64,000 nt of DNA from Tritrichomonas musculus (taxonomy: Eukaryota; Parabasalia; Tritrichomonadida; Tritrichomonadidae), in NCBI GenBank assembly GCA_039105265.1, contig JAPFFF010000010.1:4340001-4404000 (forward strand), given 5' to 3'. The notes beneath the pieces are model-generated. The model was given only the letters and a program-made list of their open reading frames with translations, did not search any database and was not told the origin of the DNA. Positions within the stretch are counted from its first letter, which is position 1. Each line of letters opens with the position of its first letter. The translations under genes were made by a program, and so were the position numbers. Shown here one piece after another: positions 20,688-30,700 of this stretch.

Positions 20688-22118
20688 ATGAGTTACCGCA
20701 GAGATATCCAAGTGAATGAACAGACCCATTTACCACTTGAAACGACGTATAACTCGTCAATAGATGGAGTCGTAGATGAAGTCTACCCTAACAGGATCCA
20801 TTTTCAGTACCCTCCTGAATGGCATACCTCTAACGTAGACGAGAAGATCATCGGTATCAGAGCCATCCATCTCAAACGCAAAAGCAGGACAGTTCGATTC
20901 TTTCTATACGTCAGGAAGTACAAGAAGGATGAGTTCGAAGACAATAAGGATCACGGAAGATCCGAATACGCGCTTCGGTTGATGGATGAAATAGCAGACG
21001 ATCTTCCTGATGATTTCTGGTGGTTTATCGAGAAGAAAGAGAACAAAGAACTACACCAGATCATCAACGAGGCTTCTCGAGCGAAGTACAGTAAAACCTA
21101 CTATTATCTGGACAAATCCCAACGATTTGACATCATGATTTCGACCCTGAATTACGCTCAAGTGTACCAATTCCTGTCATACTCGTTCTCTAGTGAGGAA
21201 CGTAGGCGTATCGATAATCAAACAAACAACAACAGCTCACTTGAAGAACGTGCCGAGATCCAGTTATCGAAAATGAAAGCCGAAGACGTCGGCGTGTTTC
21301 GAATCCCTATTCAGATCACGATTGACGAAGACGACTCATGGGAAGACATCTCTGACAAGTTCATGGGATGTATCTCTAATGCTAGCCTATATGAGTATAT
21401 CCGTTCTAAGGTGATCAAGGCTAACGATGACGAAGTGGTGATAAAGCTGACTGAATTGAATTCCATTCGCGACGATTACGACTTGATGATACTGCGCAGT
21501 GATGAGTTTCTCGAAAACCCGATTCCGTTCTTCGTTACGAGTGACGACATCATAGTCAACAACGATTCCAAGCATATGAAACAACTCATAATCGAGCAGC
21601 CCGATAACATACTGATCAATAACGATTACTATTGCGATTACTTGATCACTCCAATCAACGATTCCTCCTACACAAAGGTTTATTCGACACCCGAGCCTGA
21701 GATGCGCAGCTCCATATATCCGTATCTGCGTAATACCCATGAAGTAGACTTCGACGAAGGACGCTTCATTCACGGCTCCGATACACGAAACTTCCTGAAC
21801 ATCGGCCCCAATCCGAATCAAAACCATGTCGGATACACCAACGTGTACCATCGGAATCTGCGCTTCTGCAACATCAGAACCGATTTGGATTGTCGAATAG
21901 CTGCCTCATTCGCAAGTCAATCGAACCATAACATCATCGGATGTACTAACGAGACTTTCGAGAACATCAAGTACTACAAGATCAACGATAACGGTAATTC
22001 GTTCTGGATAGAGTGTTACGACAACGATGATATCAATATCCCGATCAACTTCAACAATGATGTGGTCCTGACAATGGATGTTGTGTTCCTGCAGAACCGG
22101 AAGCTACTGTACTCTTAA
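20688..22118 (+). CDS. Polinton protein of 476 residues, unrecognised
   Basis: The frame starts at an ATG in the context CCTAAATGAG, 34 bases inside the left terminal repeat, and ends 10 bases before the integrase gene. The protein is rich in charged and aromatic residues with a run of D/N/Y around residues 280-330. No catalytic motif, transmembrane segment or signal peptide is apparent. Its position first in a tightly spaced rightward cluster (476 aa, integrase, ATPase) suggests co-expression. Structural or replication-associated roles are both possible; I cannot decide between them. Confidence 0.7.
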   Translation: MSYRRDIQVNEQTHLPLETTYNSSIDGVVDEVYPNRIHFQYPPEWHTSNVDEKIIGIRAIHLKRKSRTVRFFLYVRKYKKDEFEDNKDHGRSEYALRLMDEIADDLPDDFWWFIEKKENKELHQIINEASRAKYSKTYYYLDKSQRFDIMISTLNYAQVYQFLSYSFSSEERRRIDNQTNNNSSLEERAEIQLSKMKAEDVGVFRIPIQITIDEDDSWEDISDKFMGCISNASLYEYIRSKVIKANDDEVVIKLTELNSIRDDYDLMILRSDEFLENPIPFFVTSDDIIVNNDSKHMKQLIIEQPDNILINNDYYCDYLITPINDSSYTKVYSTPEPEMRSSIYPYLRNTHEVDFDEGRFIHGSDTRNFLNIGPNPNQNHVGYTNVYHRNLRFCNIRTDLDCRIAASFASQSNHNIIGCTNETFENIKYYKINDNGNSFWIECYDNDDINIPINFNNDVVLTMDVVFLQNRKLLYS

Positions 22119-22128
22119 TCCATCGTAA

Positions 22129-23229
22129 ATGAGTTTCATAGAAACCTTTGCGAAGCAAAGCCGCATCAAGTTCAAGACCATTGATGAAGTGTATACCAAG
22201 TACCCGACCAATACGATATCCAAGTTCAAGAGAATCGCTAATAGGTATGGCTTTACTGATGATGAAGCTAAGGAGTTTCTGAGTAACAGAGTCGTTCACG
22301 ATCAGCACGTTCCAGCGCCCAAATTCATGCACATCTATTCGAAGATCCGGCATGGCTTCCAGATGGATACATTCATTGACAACCCCAATTACTTGATGCT
22401 CATCAACATCAATACCCGAAAGGCTTACGCGTATGAGATGAACGGTAAGGGAGCCAGGGAAGTGCTGAGATCGTTAAACGAGTTCATTAAGGTAGAACCC
22501 GAATGTAAGTCCATTGAATCCGATGAAGATACGGCCTATTTATCGAAATCCGTCCTCGACTTCATGAGAGAACACGACATCGTCTATACAACCACAACGG
22601 ATAATGACCATAACAAACTCGGTATCATCAATCGATTCATGAGGACCATTCGTGACATGAAAGCTAACGAACCTTCCGCTGATGTGCTATCCTTAGTGGA
22701 GTCCTATAACGACATGCCTCACCGATCTCTCGATTACAAGTCCCCTAACGACATTACCGAAGAAGATGAGTTGGAGTATATCGATAAGATGAGTCATCAG
22801 GAGAGTCCATACAAGTTCGAACCTGGCGACTTCGTCAGAGTAGTTCTCGATAAGAGTCCGTTAACGAAGCACCGTTCCAATCTATCTAAGCAGTCCTACA
22901 TCGTCGACTCCAAAGGCGGCAACCAATTCGTGATCCGTTCTAGCGATGGTTCCGTGGATACTCTACCGGGATATAGGCTCGTGAAGGCTGCTAAGAACGT
23001 TCCGTTAGCGACGACCATTAAGAACGGCAAACGCGGTATCGTTAAGGAGATTCGATCGTATAATCAGAAACGAGACACCTACACGATTACGTACGAGGAT
23101 TCCGACGTGACAGACACCATCAAAGCGAAGAACATGCGGGAAGGTCATCCAACGAAATTATCGACTATGGAGCGTCAGTACTGGGTTAACCGAAAACGGA
23201 TTCCCGATCAGATAAGGAAGTTCATTTAA
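22129..23229 (+). CDS. Polinton retroviral-type integrase
   Basis: The 366-residue protein has an N-terminal helical region, a central rve-like catalytic core (about residues 75-210, including the MDTFIDNPNYLMLIN strand, the ESDEDTAY region and the LGIINRFMRTIRD helix) followed by YNDMPHRSLDYKSPNDI, typical of integrases. A C-terminal SH3/chromo-like domain begins near residue 220 (YKFEPGDFVRVVLDKS). It would insert linear element DNA into the host genome, making the short target duplication seen here. It starts 10 bases after the preceding gene in the context CGTAAATGAG and ends 10 bases before the ATPase gene. Confidence 0.85.
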   Translation: MSFIETFAKQSRIKFKTIDEVYTKYPTNTISKFKRIANRYGFTDDEAKEFLSNRVVHDQHVPAPKFMHIYSKIRHGFQMDTFIDNPNYLMLININTRKAYAYEMNGKGAREVLRSLNEFIKVEPECKSIESDEDTAYLSKSVLDFMREHDIVYTTTTDNDHNKLGIINRFMRTIRDMKANEPSADVLSLVESYNDMPHRSLDYKSPNDITEEDELEYIDKMSHQESPYKFEPGDFVRVVLDKSPLTKHRSNLSKQSYIVDSKGGNQFVIRSSDGSVDTLPGYRLVKAAKNVPLATTIKNGKRGIVKEIRSYNQKRDTYTITYEDSDVTDTIKAKNMREGHPTKLSTMERQYWVNRKRIPDQIRKFI

Positions 23230-23239
23230 CGTCTCGTAA

Positions 23240-24091
23240 ATGAGTGAGATCAAGAAGGTTGAAGAGCTTATCGAAGATTCGTTACGGAAGAACCAACGGG
23301 ACATCGAGATGGCCCTCATTAAACCCCTCGCTCCTGAATACCCATTTTCGACAAACGGTATCTACTTCCTTATCGGCAAGATGGGAGCAGGTAAATCGTT
23401 CTGGATATGGCGTCACATCATGATAACGGAACGTCTATTCAAGAAACCGTATTACAGTAAGATCATCTTCTGCTCGACGTCAGGGAAGCTCGATAAGACC
23501 GCTGAAGTGTTATCCAAGAACGTGAAGACCCCTATCGAGTACGTCAAAGAAGACGACCTTCTCCCATACCTCAAACGACATCTCAGACGGAAACTCAAAT
23601 ACTATGCAATGGTGAAGCACGTCCTATCTAAGATGGTCGAAGCGAATGAAGAGATGGCGAGAATCATCTCCAAGCATTCGTTAAACGAGATCGAAGACAG
23701 AATCGCCTATATAGCGAGTAAGCTCGTTCAGTACCAGACCGCTTCGTACCCTTACAATACGTTGCTCGTTCTCGATGACGCTGCTGGATCTCCGTTACTC
23801 AAGAACGGTAACAGCGAACTCTGTCGACTACTCACCAAGACGAGACACTTCAACCTAACCTGCATCATAGCTGTTCAGACGCTCCGCTTCGTTCATCTCA
23901 ACGTTAAGAGGTTAGCCACAGACATCATCTGTTACAGCGGTTTCAGTAAAGAAGACTTCACAGCGATGCTTCAACAGACACCAAACAATCTCGATATCAA
24001 GTCGACGACATCCGAATACCTTAACCATAAGGGCCAGCATGACCGATTCATCATCAACATCGTTGCCAACGAAGCACACTTCGAAGAGTAA
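23240..24091 (+). CDS. Polinton DNA-packaging ATPase (FtsK/A32-like)
   Basis: The 283-residue protein carries a Walker A motif GKMGAGKS (residues 46-53) and a Walker B motif TLLVLDDAAG (near residue 175), followed by a sensor-like region with TKTRHFNLTCIIAVQT, a pattern typical of the genome-packaging ATPases of double-jelly-roll viruses and Polintons. It would power movement of the element's DNA into capsids. It sits in its usual neighbourhood next to the integrase and upstream of the capsid genes, with a very short gap and the CGTAAATGAG start context. Confidence 0.85.
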   Translation: MSEIKKVEELIEDSLRKNQRDIEMALIKPLAPEYPFSTNGIYFLIGKMGAGKSFWIWRHIMITERLFKKPYYSKIIFCSTSGKLDKTAEVLSKNVKTPIEYVKEDDLLPYLKRHLRRKLKYYAMVKHVLSKMVEANEEMARIISKHSLNEIEDRIAYIASKLVQYQTASYPYNTLLVLDDAAGSPLLKNGNSELCRLLTKTRHFNLTCIIAVQTLRFVHLNVKRLATDIICYSGFSKEDFTAMLQQTPNNLDIKSTTSEYLNHKGQHDRFIINIVANEAHFEE

Positions 24092-24120
24092 ACCCGATGT
24101 ATTTTTGTTTCACATAAACC

Positions 24121-24525
24121 ATGGGGTTCAAGAGTTTCATCACTAACGGTTGGAATCGCCTGAAGAACGATGTCCATCAAGGACTTATCGGTGCAAAGAA
24201 CGTCGCTCATAGAGTCTGGAGTGCTACCAAGAAAGGGCTTATCGGTGCCAAGAACTACGCGATGAGTAATCCTAAGGCCGTCGGTACCATGTTACATGCG
24301 ATCACTCCTTTCGCGACTGCATTCAATCCGACATTAGGGGCTATCACGTCAGCAGGTGCCAACATCTTCAGTCACATGCCGAAAGGTTCCGTTACGGATA
24401 AGATCGTGAAGATCAGTGAGCAGTTCGCTCGCGGGGAATTGAAGCCAAGCGGATCGACGACAGCACAAGCGGCAGCAGATTCCAGAAAGAAGTCGACTAA
24501 GGCGATTCCGTTTAGAGGTCTTTAA
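24121..24525 (+). CDS. Polinton small glycine/alanine-rich protein, possibly membrane-active
   Basis: This 134-residue protein has an N-terminal amphipathic region with two related segments (GLIGAKNVAH and GLIGAKNYAM), then a hydrophobic glycine/alanine stretch (residues 60-85), and a basic C-terminus. The layout resembles small capsid-associated, membrane-active proteins such as the adenovirus pVI type, but I see no specific signature, so this is only a suggestion. It starts at CCATGG and is preceded by ATTTTTGTTTCAC about 10-20 bases upstream, the element's recurrent promoter-like motif. It lies between the ATPase and capsid genes. Confidence 0.6.
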   Translation: MGFKSFITNGWNRLKNDVHQGLIGAKNVAHRVWSATKKGLIGAKNYAMSNPKAVGTMLHAITPFATAFNPTLGAITSAGANIFSHMPKGSVTDKIVKISEQFARGELKPSGSTTAQAAADSRKKSTKAIPFRGL

Positions 24526-24535
24526 CGGCCCATAA

Positions 24536-24736
24536 ATGAGTGGAGCCCGCACTAATGCATATCGTTCAAGCAATTCCGTTATCGTATCTGGTCCTGGCAC
24601 TATGTATAACGAAGTCACTAGACCGAGATCAACTTCAGTACAATACCATAGTAATACCAACACTCACGACGTAACGGTGCCATATATCAGAACTCGTAAA
24701 TCGAAGTCTAAACCACGCAAAAACAAACGTAGGTGA
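24536..24736 (+). CDS. Polinton small basic protein of 66 residues
   Basis: It begins 10 bases after the previous gene in the context CATAAATGAGT and ends in a strongly basic tail (RTRKSKSKPRKNKRR), as expected for a DNA- or RNA-binding or packaged core protein. I do not recognise a family. The tight spacing and shared start context support it as real despite its size. Confidence 0.55.
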   Translation: MSGARTNAYRSSNSVIVSGPGTMYNEVTRPRSTSVQYHSNTNTHDVTVPYIRTRKSKSKPRKNKRR

Positions 24737-24770
24737 GTATTGACAGTGAGGATATTTTTGTCCAAACTAA

Positions 24771-25379
24771 ATGAGTAAGTACGTCCGCGGAGTGAAACGA
24801 AATCAGATCATCCAGCGATGGATACAAGGTATCGATGACCCCGATTACGAAGTGTTCCCGACGAAGAAAGAAGGGAAGTATATCGTGAAGTTAAGGGAGA
24901 AGAGTGAGCCCGAAAATGGGTCCCTCGAGAATGAACCCGAAATTGAGTCCAAGAATGAATCCGAGCCCGAAAACGCTACTACGGAAATTCCCACAGTCGA
25001 GATATCACCCGAAAACGGGTCCCGCGGAATTCCGCTCCACCAGATATCACCCGAAAACGAGCCTCCAGTCGCAGCAAAACCTCGATCGCGAAGCACAGTC
25101 CCTCGAGACTCGACAATTAATCTCGAGATACTCGAACAGTTACGTAACCTCGGTGAAGAGCTCCGCAACGATCGCTTCAAGAAAGAGCAGAAACAGTACA
25201 TCAAGCACGTCGTCAACAAAGAGTTATCGAAGTCCCGTATACGTAGTCGATACGTCCCAGACATGTTCCCCGAGAATGAACCCGAACCGGAACAACCTGA
25301 GCCAGTTTGCCAAGCAAACCTAGCTCCGCTAGAGCCCGTCAATGAACAACCCCTATTTCGATCTCGTATACGACGTTGA
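24771..25379 (+). CDS. Polinton charged repeat protein of 202 residues
   Basis: A protein with repeated short acidic units (ENEPE, SENEP and EISPENGS-like, residues about 50-110), a predicted coiled coil near residues 125-165, and another PENEPEPEQ-type acidic stretch near the C-terminus before a basic end (RSRIRR). It starts at CTAAATGAG and is preceded by GATATTTTTGTCC. Overlapping frames in both directions are shadows of the repeats. Its place beside the capsid gene suggests a structural or scaffold-like role, unproven. Confidence 0.6.
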   Translation: MSKYVRGVKRNQIIQRWIQGIDDPDYEVFPTKKEGKYIVKLREKSEPENGSLENEPEIESKNESEPENATTEIPTVEISPENGSRGIPLHQISPENEPPVAAKPRSRSTVPRDSTINLEILEQLRNLGEELRNDRFKKEQKQYIKHVVNKELSKSRIRSRYVPDMFPENEPEPEQPEPVCQANLAPLEPVNEQPLFRSRIRR

Positions 25380-25404
25380 ACGTGAATCCGCCATCAACGA
25401 CCCC

Positions 25405-25425
25405 CTTATTTTTCTTTCACCTTAA
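25405..25425 (+). promoter_or_regulatory. Recurrent T-rich promoter-like motif before the capsid gene
   Basis: TTATTTTTCTTTCAC followed by CTTAA directly abuts the start codon at 25426. The same word, TATTTTTCTTTCAC with ATTAA, lies in front of the minus-strand gene starting at 35285, and looser versions precede several other genes of the element. It looks like an element-specific promoter rather than a host one. Confidence 0.6.
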
Positions 25426-27003
25426 ATGACGTTCAACAACGAAGTCTTCCATAAGACATCAGCTGAGGTCAATACCCAGGTAGCCAGCTATTTCGATATA
25501 GTCGATAATGCTATTGCCATGTCCGATACTAACAAGAAGTACGTTATCGACGCCCAAGCATCATACAGTCCTTCAGCACCCATTCATGCAGGTTCGTTCA
25601 CGACATTCATCATCAGCCCTACTTGTGATAACACCGCCGACATCTATAACGGTTTCATCAAAGCCAACATGAAGATCGATGTCGACTTAAATATTGCCCC
25701 AACAACCGCATTAAACGCCATAAACGGTCATGACTTTAATGGACTATGGGTTGGGTTCAAAGACGCCATGGATGCTGTCGAGAAGTATGAGATCTTAGCG
25801 AACGGTATCTCTATCTATACCCAGAACTTTGGCCCTGAAGAATCATTCCTAACTGCATGTGGCGCCAACGAAGCATCTAAACGAGGTGACGTTTACTCCA
25901 AGGTTCGTCATAAAGACATCTTTAAGCACAAATTCGATCAAGCTCGATGCGGGTTCTTCATCGAACTTCGTAACGCGCAAACAGCTTACCCTAATATCAC
26001 TATTCCATTGAAGATCGATCTCCGTCGATTCCTGCCCCTCAGCAACATCAAGTACTTACCATCGTTCGCAGGTAAGCTCGAACTCAAGATCATGTTCGGC
26101 ACCCAGGGTCTCGTATACTGTCCATGTGGACTGTCTGACGATGCGATCCACGACCCAGTTCATTGTGTATATACGCTTGCCCCAATCAGTAACGAGTTCA
26201 TTCAGATCGGTACACAATCAACTATATGGATTACCGATAACGGCGGTAACAACATTGCTGCTGGAGCCCGTACCCTCAACGTTAGACGCAATTTCGAGAT
26301 ACATGACTGCTACAGCGTTATCCCTAACTTCGGTATTGACGGAGATATCTATCAAGCACTCGTTCAACGATATACCCAACAAGAACTCATCTTCCCCACC
26401 CAGATTCTGACATTCACATCGATGAGTAAGACAATAGGTGCCGGACACGGATCTACGACGCAGACAATCACTCCCCGATTCGTCGACTCCATCTTCTTCC
26501 TATTCCCCTTAACAGCCAACCATCACACCGTATTCAAGAACCCATTGTTCACCAACTTCCAGTTGAGGTGCGGCGGTTACGGAGTCGTCCCAACCATCCC
26601 ATTCGCGACAAATGGTTCAGATCCCATGTTCATCGAGTTGTGTCAGAATGCTATGAACGTCAATGGAGAACAAACAGGGTTCAACAAAGAGGTCGTTCAG
26701 TCACTAACCAACACAGAAGACTGTCGACCATCCATCGGTAGGGTCAGTCATGATAAGACATCCTTCTTCATCGGACTTCCAACAGAGACCGATAACACAT
26801 TCCAACAGGGACAGACATCAAACACCCCAATCACTTACGAAATCGTATGCGATATACCTATAGGTGGTAATTGGTATACCACCAACGTCACGACCCCACC
26901 TATCATGGGCTTGCTTCAAGACACCGTCATATCCATTCATGTACAGCCTAATGGTATGCCACCCGTCGTTGAGATCGGCAGCTATGACATCACGAGCAGG
27001 TGA
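25426..27003 (+). CDS. Polinton major capsid protein candidate (double jelly-roll type)
   Basis: A 525-residue, beta-rich protein without membrane segments or signal peptide. Its size, its location a few genes after the packaging ATPase, and motifs such as YPNITIPLKIDLRRFLPLSN and AGKLELKIMF, resembling the first jelly-roll of Polinton and other adenovirus-lineage capsids, support this assignment. A strong promoter-like box sits right before the ATG. I could not run a structure or profile search, so the call rests on context and recognised strand patterns. Confidence 0.7.
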   Translation: MTFNNEVFHKTSAEVNTQVASYFDIVDNAIAMSDTNKKYVIDAQASYSPSAPIHAGSFTTFIISPTCDNTADIYNGFIKANMKIDVDLNIAPTTALNAINGHDFNGLWVGFKDAMDAVEKYEILANGISIYTQNFGPEESFLTACGANEASKRGDVYSKVRHKDIFKHKFDQARCGFFIELRNAQTAYPNITIPLKIDLRRFLPLSNIKYLPSFAGKLELKIMFGTQGLVYCPCGLSDDAIHDPVHCVYTLAPISNEFIQIGTQSTIWITDNGGNNIAAGARTLNVRRNFEIHDCYSVIPNFGIDGDIYQALVQRYTQQELIFPTQILTFTSMSKTIGAGHGSTTQTITPRFVDSIFFLFPLTANHHTVFKNPLFTNFQLRCGGYGVVPTIPFATNGSDPMFIELCQNAMNVNGEQTGFNKEVVQSLTNTEDCRPSIGRVSHDKTSFFIGLPTETDNTFQQGQTSNTPITYEIVCDIPIGGNWYTTNVTTPPIMGLLQDTVISIHVQPNGMPPVVEIGSYDITSR

Positions 27004-27019
27004 GTTTATCGACCCTGAA

Positions 27020-27199
27020 ATGTCGAGCAGGTCAGTTCAAGTGATGTCTCATAAGCAACACACAACACCGAATCCTCCTATAACCCAACCTAAATGTGTT
27101 CATCCACCGACACATACCAAAGAGAACCTTTCTCAGTCATCGAGACGCGTCAACGCTAAGCAGTTAGTGGTGTTCAAAGACGACGTGAACTCCTATTGA
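27020..27199 (+). CDS. Possible small Polinton protein of 59 residues
   Basis: An ATG in the context CTGAAATG, 17 bases after the capsid stop, opens a 59-codon frame rich in histidine, proline, threonine and lysine. It lacks recognisable motifs. The start context resembles other genes of the element, but the length is close to chance. Confidence 0.35.
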   Translation: MSSRSVQVMSHKQHTTPNPPITQPKCVHPPTHTKENLSQSSRRVNAKQLVVFKDDVNSY

Positions 27200-27241
27200 C
27201 CGATCCCTACTGGGGATTCATCTCATTTTTCTGCCCAAGAA

Positions 27242-27763
27242 ATGATTAAGAAGAGGAACCTCAACACTGGAGTCAATGCGAACGTATCCCTTGAACCGAC
27301 ATCGGCATCACAGTCGAATAACAACATCAATAACAACATCTTCATCAACAAGCGCGACGACGGGAAGGAAGACATCGTTATCACCCGTGAACTACCGATC
27401 GCGCCAGAAGAACCCGTTGTCAACACCGACGTCCGATCACTCATTCTCGAGACCTACGCGAAGATACTACTCGATCAAGACAAAGCCCTCATCAGTAACC
27501 TCGTCAGCAAACGGACCATCATCGTACCTATCCAAGACCTCGCCTCAATCATCAAATCGGTTACAGGCGGCAACGTCGAGATCTACACTGATGACAACCC
27601 TGGATGTTGCGTCGCTAAGGTATCACCGATACAGAAGGTCGATGCCATTAAGATCGTAACTGAGTCCGGAGAGATAGTCACCGACTTCAAACAAGTCTAC
27701 AACAAAGAGTTCAACGACCTCGTCAATGTATATCACTTATGTCTGAAGTACGTCGTCGTCTAA
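27242..27763 (+). CDS. Polinton protein of 173 residues, unrecognised
   Basis: The ATG is preceded by CTCATTTTTCTGCCC, a close relative of the element's T-rich box. The N-terminal 60 residues are asparagine-rich and look disordered; residues 65-170 have alternating hydrophobic patterns suggesting a folded alpha/beta domain with a CC pair near residue 120. No family is recognised. Its stop lies 25 bases from the stop of the convergent 1577-residue gene, so the two transcription units meet here. Confidence 0.6.
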   Translation: MIKKRNLNTGVNANVSLEPTSASQSNNNINNNIFINKRDDGKEDIVITRELPIAPEEPVVNTDVRSLILETYAKILLDQDKALISNLVSKRTIIVPIQDLASIIKSVTGGNVEIYTDDNPGCCVAKVSPIQKVDAIKIVTESGEIVTDFKQVYNKEFNDLVNVYHLCLKYVVV

Positions 27764-27788
27764 AAATAGTGTATCGTCATTTTTGGGC

Positions 27789-30700
27789 TCAGATCGATTC
27801 GAGTGCAGCTAATCGCGATTCCAACGCTGTGATGTAACTCCATAGTTGTTCGATTTGGCTATTCAACGCCAACGAATCATGATGATCACCGGTATCGGCA
27901 CGTAAATTTCTATATTCTGATGGGTTCTTACCTTTATGTTTCACGAAACCTTTGATAGTGAACTCACCAGTACTGATATTCCAGTTTATCGTGTAGTCTT
28001 GAGATCTAAGTACGGCTTCAGTTCCATTCACGTTGTAAATCATTGTATGCGTATCACTGGCACTGGAATTGGTTTTGAATATGAAGTCGAGATGTTCAGC
28101 ACCATCATCAAATACGGCATCGACTACAATATGTGCACCTTCCGTGAAAGGGAGAATCGATGGTAATTTCAAAGTTCCAGTAACTCCTATCGTCAACGAT
28201 GTCTTATCAGTAGAACAGTATGATAGATCGTCATATGCTCTGACATTGTCAACATCAATGCTTGGTATCTCATCTTTACGTGCATATCCATCGAGATCGC
28301 CCATAGTAGCATAATCATCTGGCATCTCACTCTTCAGCATGTAGTCATCTAGGGTAGCAGCCTTAACATAGTCCGTTGGTATCTCATCTTTACGTGCATA
28401 TCCATCGAGATCGCCCAGCGTAGCATAATCATCTGGCATATCTGTCTTCAGGGCATAGTCACCCAACGATGTCTTCAACGCGAACTTGTTATCACAGTCC
28501 ATCTTGTCGTAGTACCCAGCTTCGACTTGATCCATTGACATGTAATTGGCTTCGAGATACTGCTGGAGATCATTCACCATGGTCTTCGTCGCTACCTTAT
28601 CCAACGCCGTGTTAACCTCGTCGACAGTCGGGAACTCATTCAACGTGGTTGTCAGTGATCTATCATTCTGTTCGAGTTGATCGTGTAGGGAATCTATCTT
28701 CTTCTGCATCGCGTCAACATCACACCTATACGCAATGTCGTTAGTAGTGAAGCTCAAATGTCTGACAGCAGTGTTCTCCTTGATCGTAATACTCATGACT
28801 TGAACGTTGAGCGGGTTCCCGATCGTAATTACCTTACCATTCATCGATGCTGTCGGGAATGTGTCCGTGCCAGTATACTGAGAGATAGCACCGTTGACGA
28901 TCTTGATAGTAACCACGTTCTCTTCGTAATCGACGTCGTTGTATTCGCTTATCTTCCTCACCAGCAGTCTAGCTTTGATCGATCCATCTGTAATCGTGTC
29001 TTCAGCAATGAGTTGAATTGGATCTATCTTACCGAAAACATCGATGACGTCATCGCGAACCAACTCACTCTCATGGATAGTATCTTCAACCGCAGTCGCT
29101 AGTGTCTTGATCATCGGCTTCATCGTGTGGCGGAATCGTTTGCAGACATCCATCGTCGATGTCAGTGTCATAGCCACCTTAGATGGATCATCTAGTTCAT
29201 CCGTGAACGACATCTCGGTTATAGGTACGTACTCAGCATCACACCATTCGACGATCTTGTTGAGTCTATCCGCGTTCGACATCTCCGTAGTAGCTGCCCT
29301 TCCAACCGGCATGGACATCATGTCCCCGAAGAACACGTCAGCACCTATGTCCGGCAACTCATCAGTAAGGGCTCCAGCCATGTCTTCAACTACGTCAGCT
29401 CCGACGTCGGTAACCTTCGTAACCGTATTCACCAACTCTCTAGCCACTCCTTTCGACGCGAATGACAGGGCCTTTCCAGCGACACCTATCCCAGTTGCAC
29501 CCAACACGCATCCCGCAACACCTAGTGCGATACCGACATTCGCTTTCATATCGATCTTATCGACCTCTTTCTCGAGGTACTTCGTCTTGGCTTGCTGATC
29601 AACCATCTCCGAACTGAGGGCATCGACCTTGCTCTTCACCTCCTTGACATCGTAGGTGACTACATCAACGTTGTTCGTTACTAGGTTCAAATCGGATCTC
29701 ATGGTAGTGATGTTGTCAGCGGTGATGATCTTCGAGGACGTAATGTTAAAGTCCGTGTAGAGGGTAGTAGCCGCGTTCGGATTTGGGGATACCTCATAGA
29801 ACTGTTGCTTGATGATGTACTCAAATGCGTTCGTCGATGGATCCCAGTTGACTTCATCTATCGGGTCTGTGTAGTCGTGACGGAGATAGAGAGTGATATC
29901 TCTGCCGGAGTCATTCTTCGATCGCATACTCCATGCATAACCAACCCTATCGACTGTATCCAAAGCACCCTTTATGTCAGCGTATCCGTTGTCGTTGGTG
30001 CTTGCTCGATGAACTCCACCTTCGTCATCGAACGTGAATGATAACCTGTTGACGAGCTCTTGGCCAGGCAATGTCAGATCGAGGTATATCTGTTCAACGT
30101 CCCCTATCTTGAGTTTCGAAGTCGAGTAGTTCCCAATCGTACATGACACTGAGGCTAGATCGTAACCGTCCATCTTGACTGAAGAATCAGCTGTTGAGAA
30201 CCCGATGCTCAGGCTGTAATCAGAACCCTTGACGACAGACCCGTCTTTGAACTTGATGTATGGTTCGTAAACGCCACCCTCGTCACGCATGCATGAATGT
30301 AGTAGCGAGTATGCAAGCCCCTTTGAGTTATCCGGAATGGCTCTACTGTTGAGGGTATCTCTCTTCACGGCTATGATGCAACCTCTTGAACCGTAGTTAT
30401 CCGGCTTTGGATCTCGTTTCTGGCACCTGCTGATGATCTTGCTTTGGAAGCGACCTTGAATGTCATCCCCGATCCACTTGCTACCGTCCCACGTCAACGA
30501 CCATCTATTACCGAAACAGTACTCAGTGAACTTGAATGTCAGGTTAGTTGGGAGATCATACGTCTCGGGGATCTTGTAGACCATCTTGTAACACTCGCAT
30601 TCATACTCCAGATCTGAGTCGTTGTACTTCACGTGTTCATCGTAACCGATCATCGTTGGACGATAGAAGTAGTAGACATCCGATTTCTGGAGCCTCAACG

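Noticed and set aside
21387-21851. Minus-strand frame inside the 476-residue Polinton gene
   Set aside because: The forward gene is longer, starts in the element's usual context and continues without interruption.
24845-25342. Overlapping frames in both directions over the charged 202-residue gene
   Set aside because: Repeated GAR and CCCGAA-type codons keep several frames open; only one has the usual start context and spacing.
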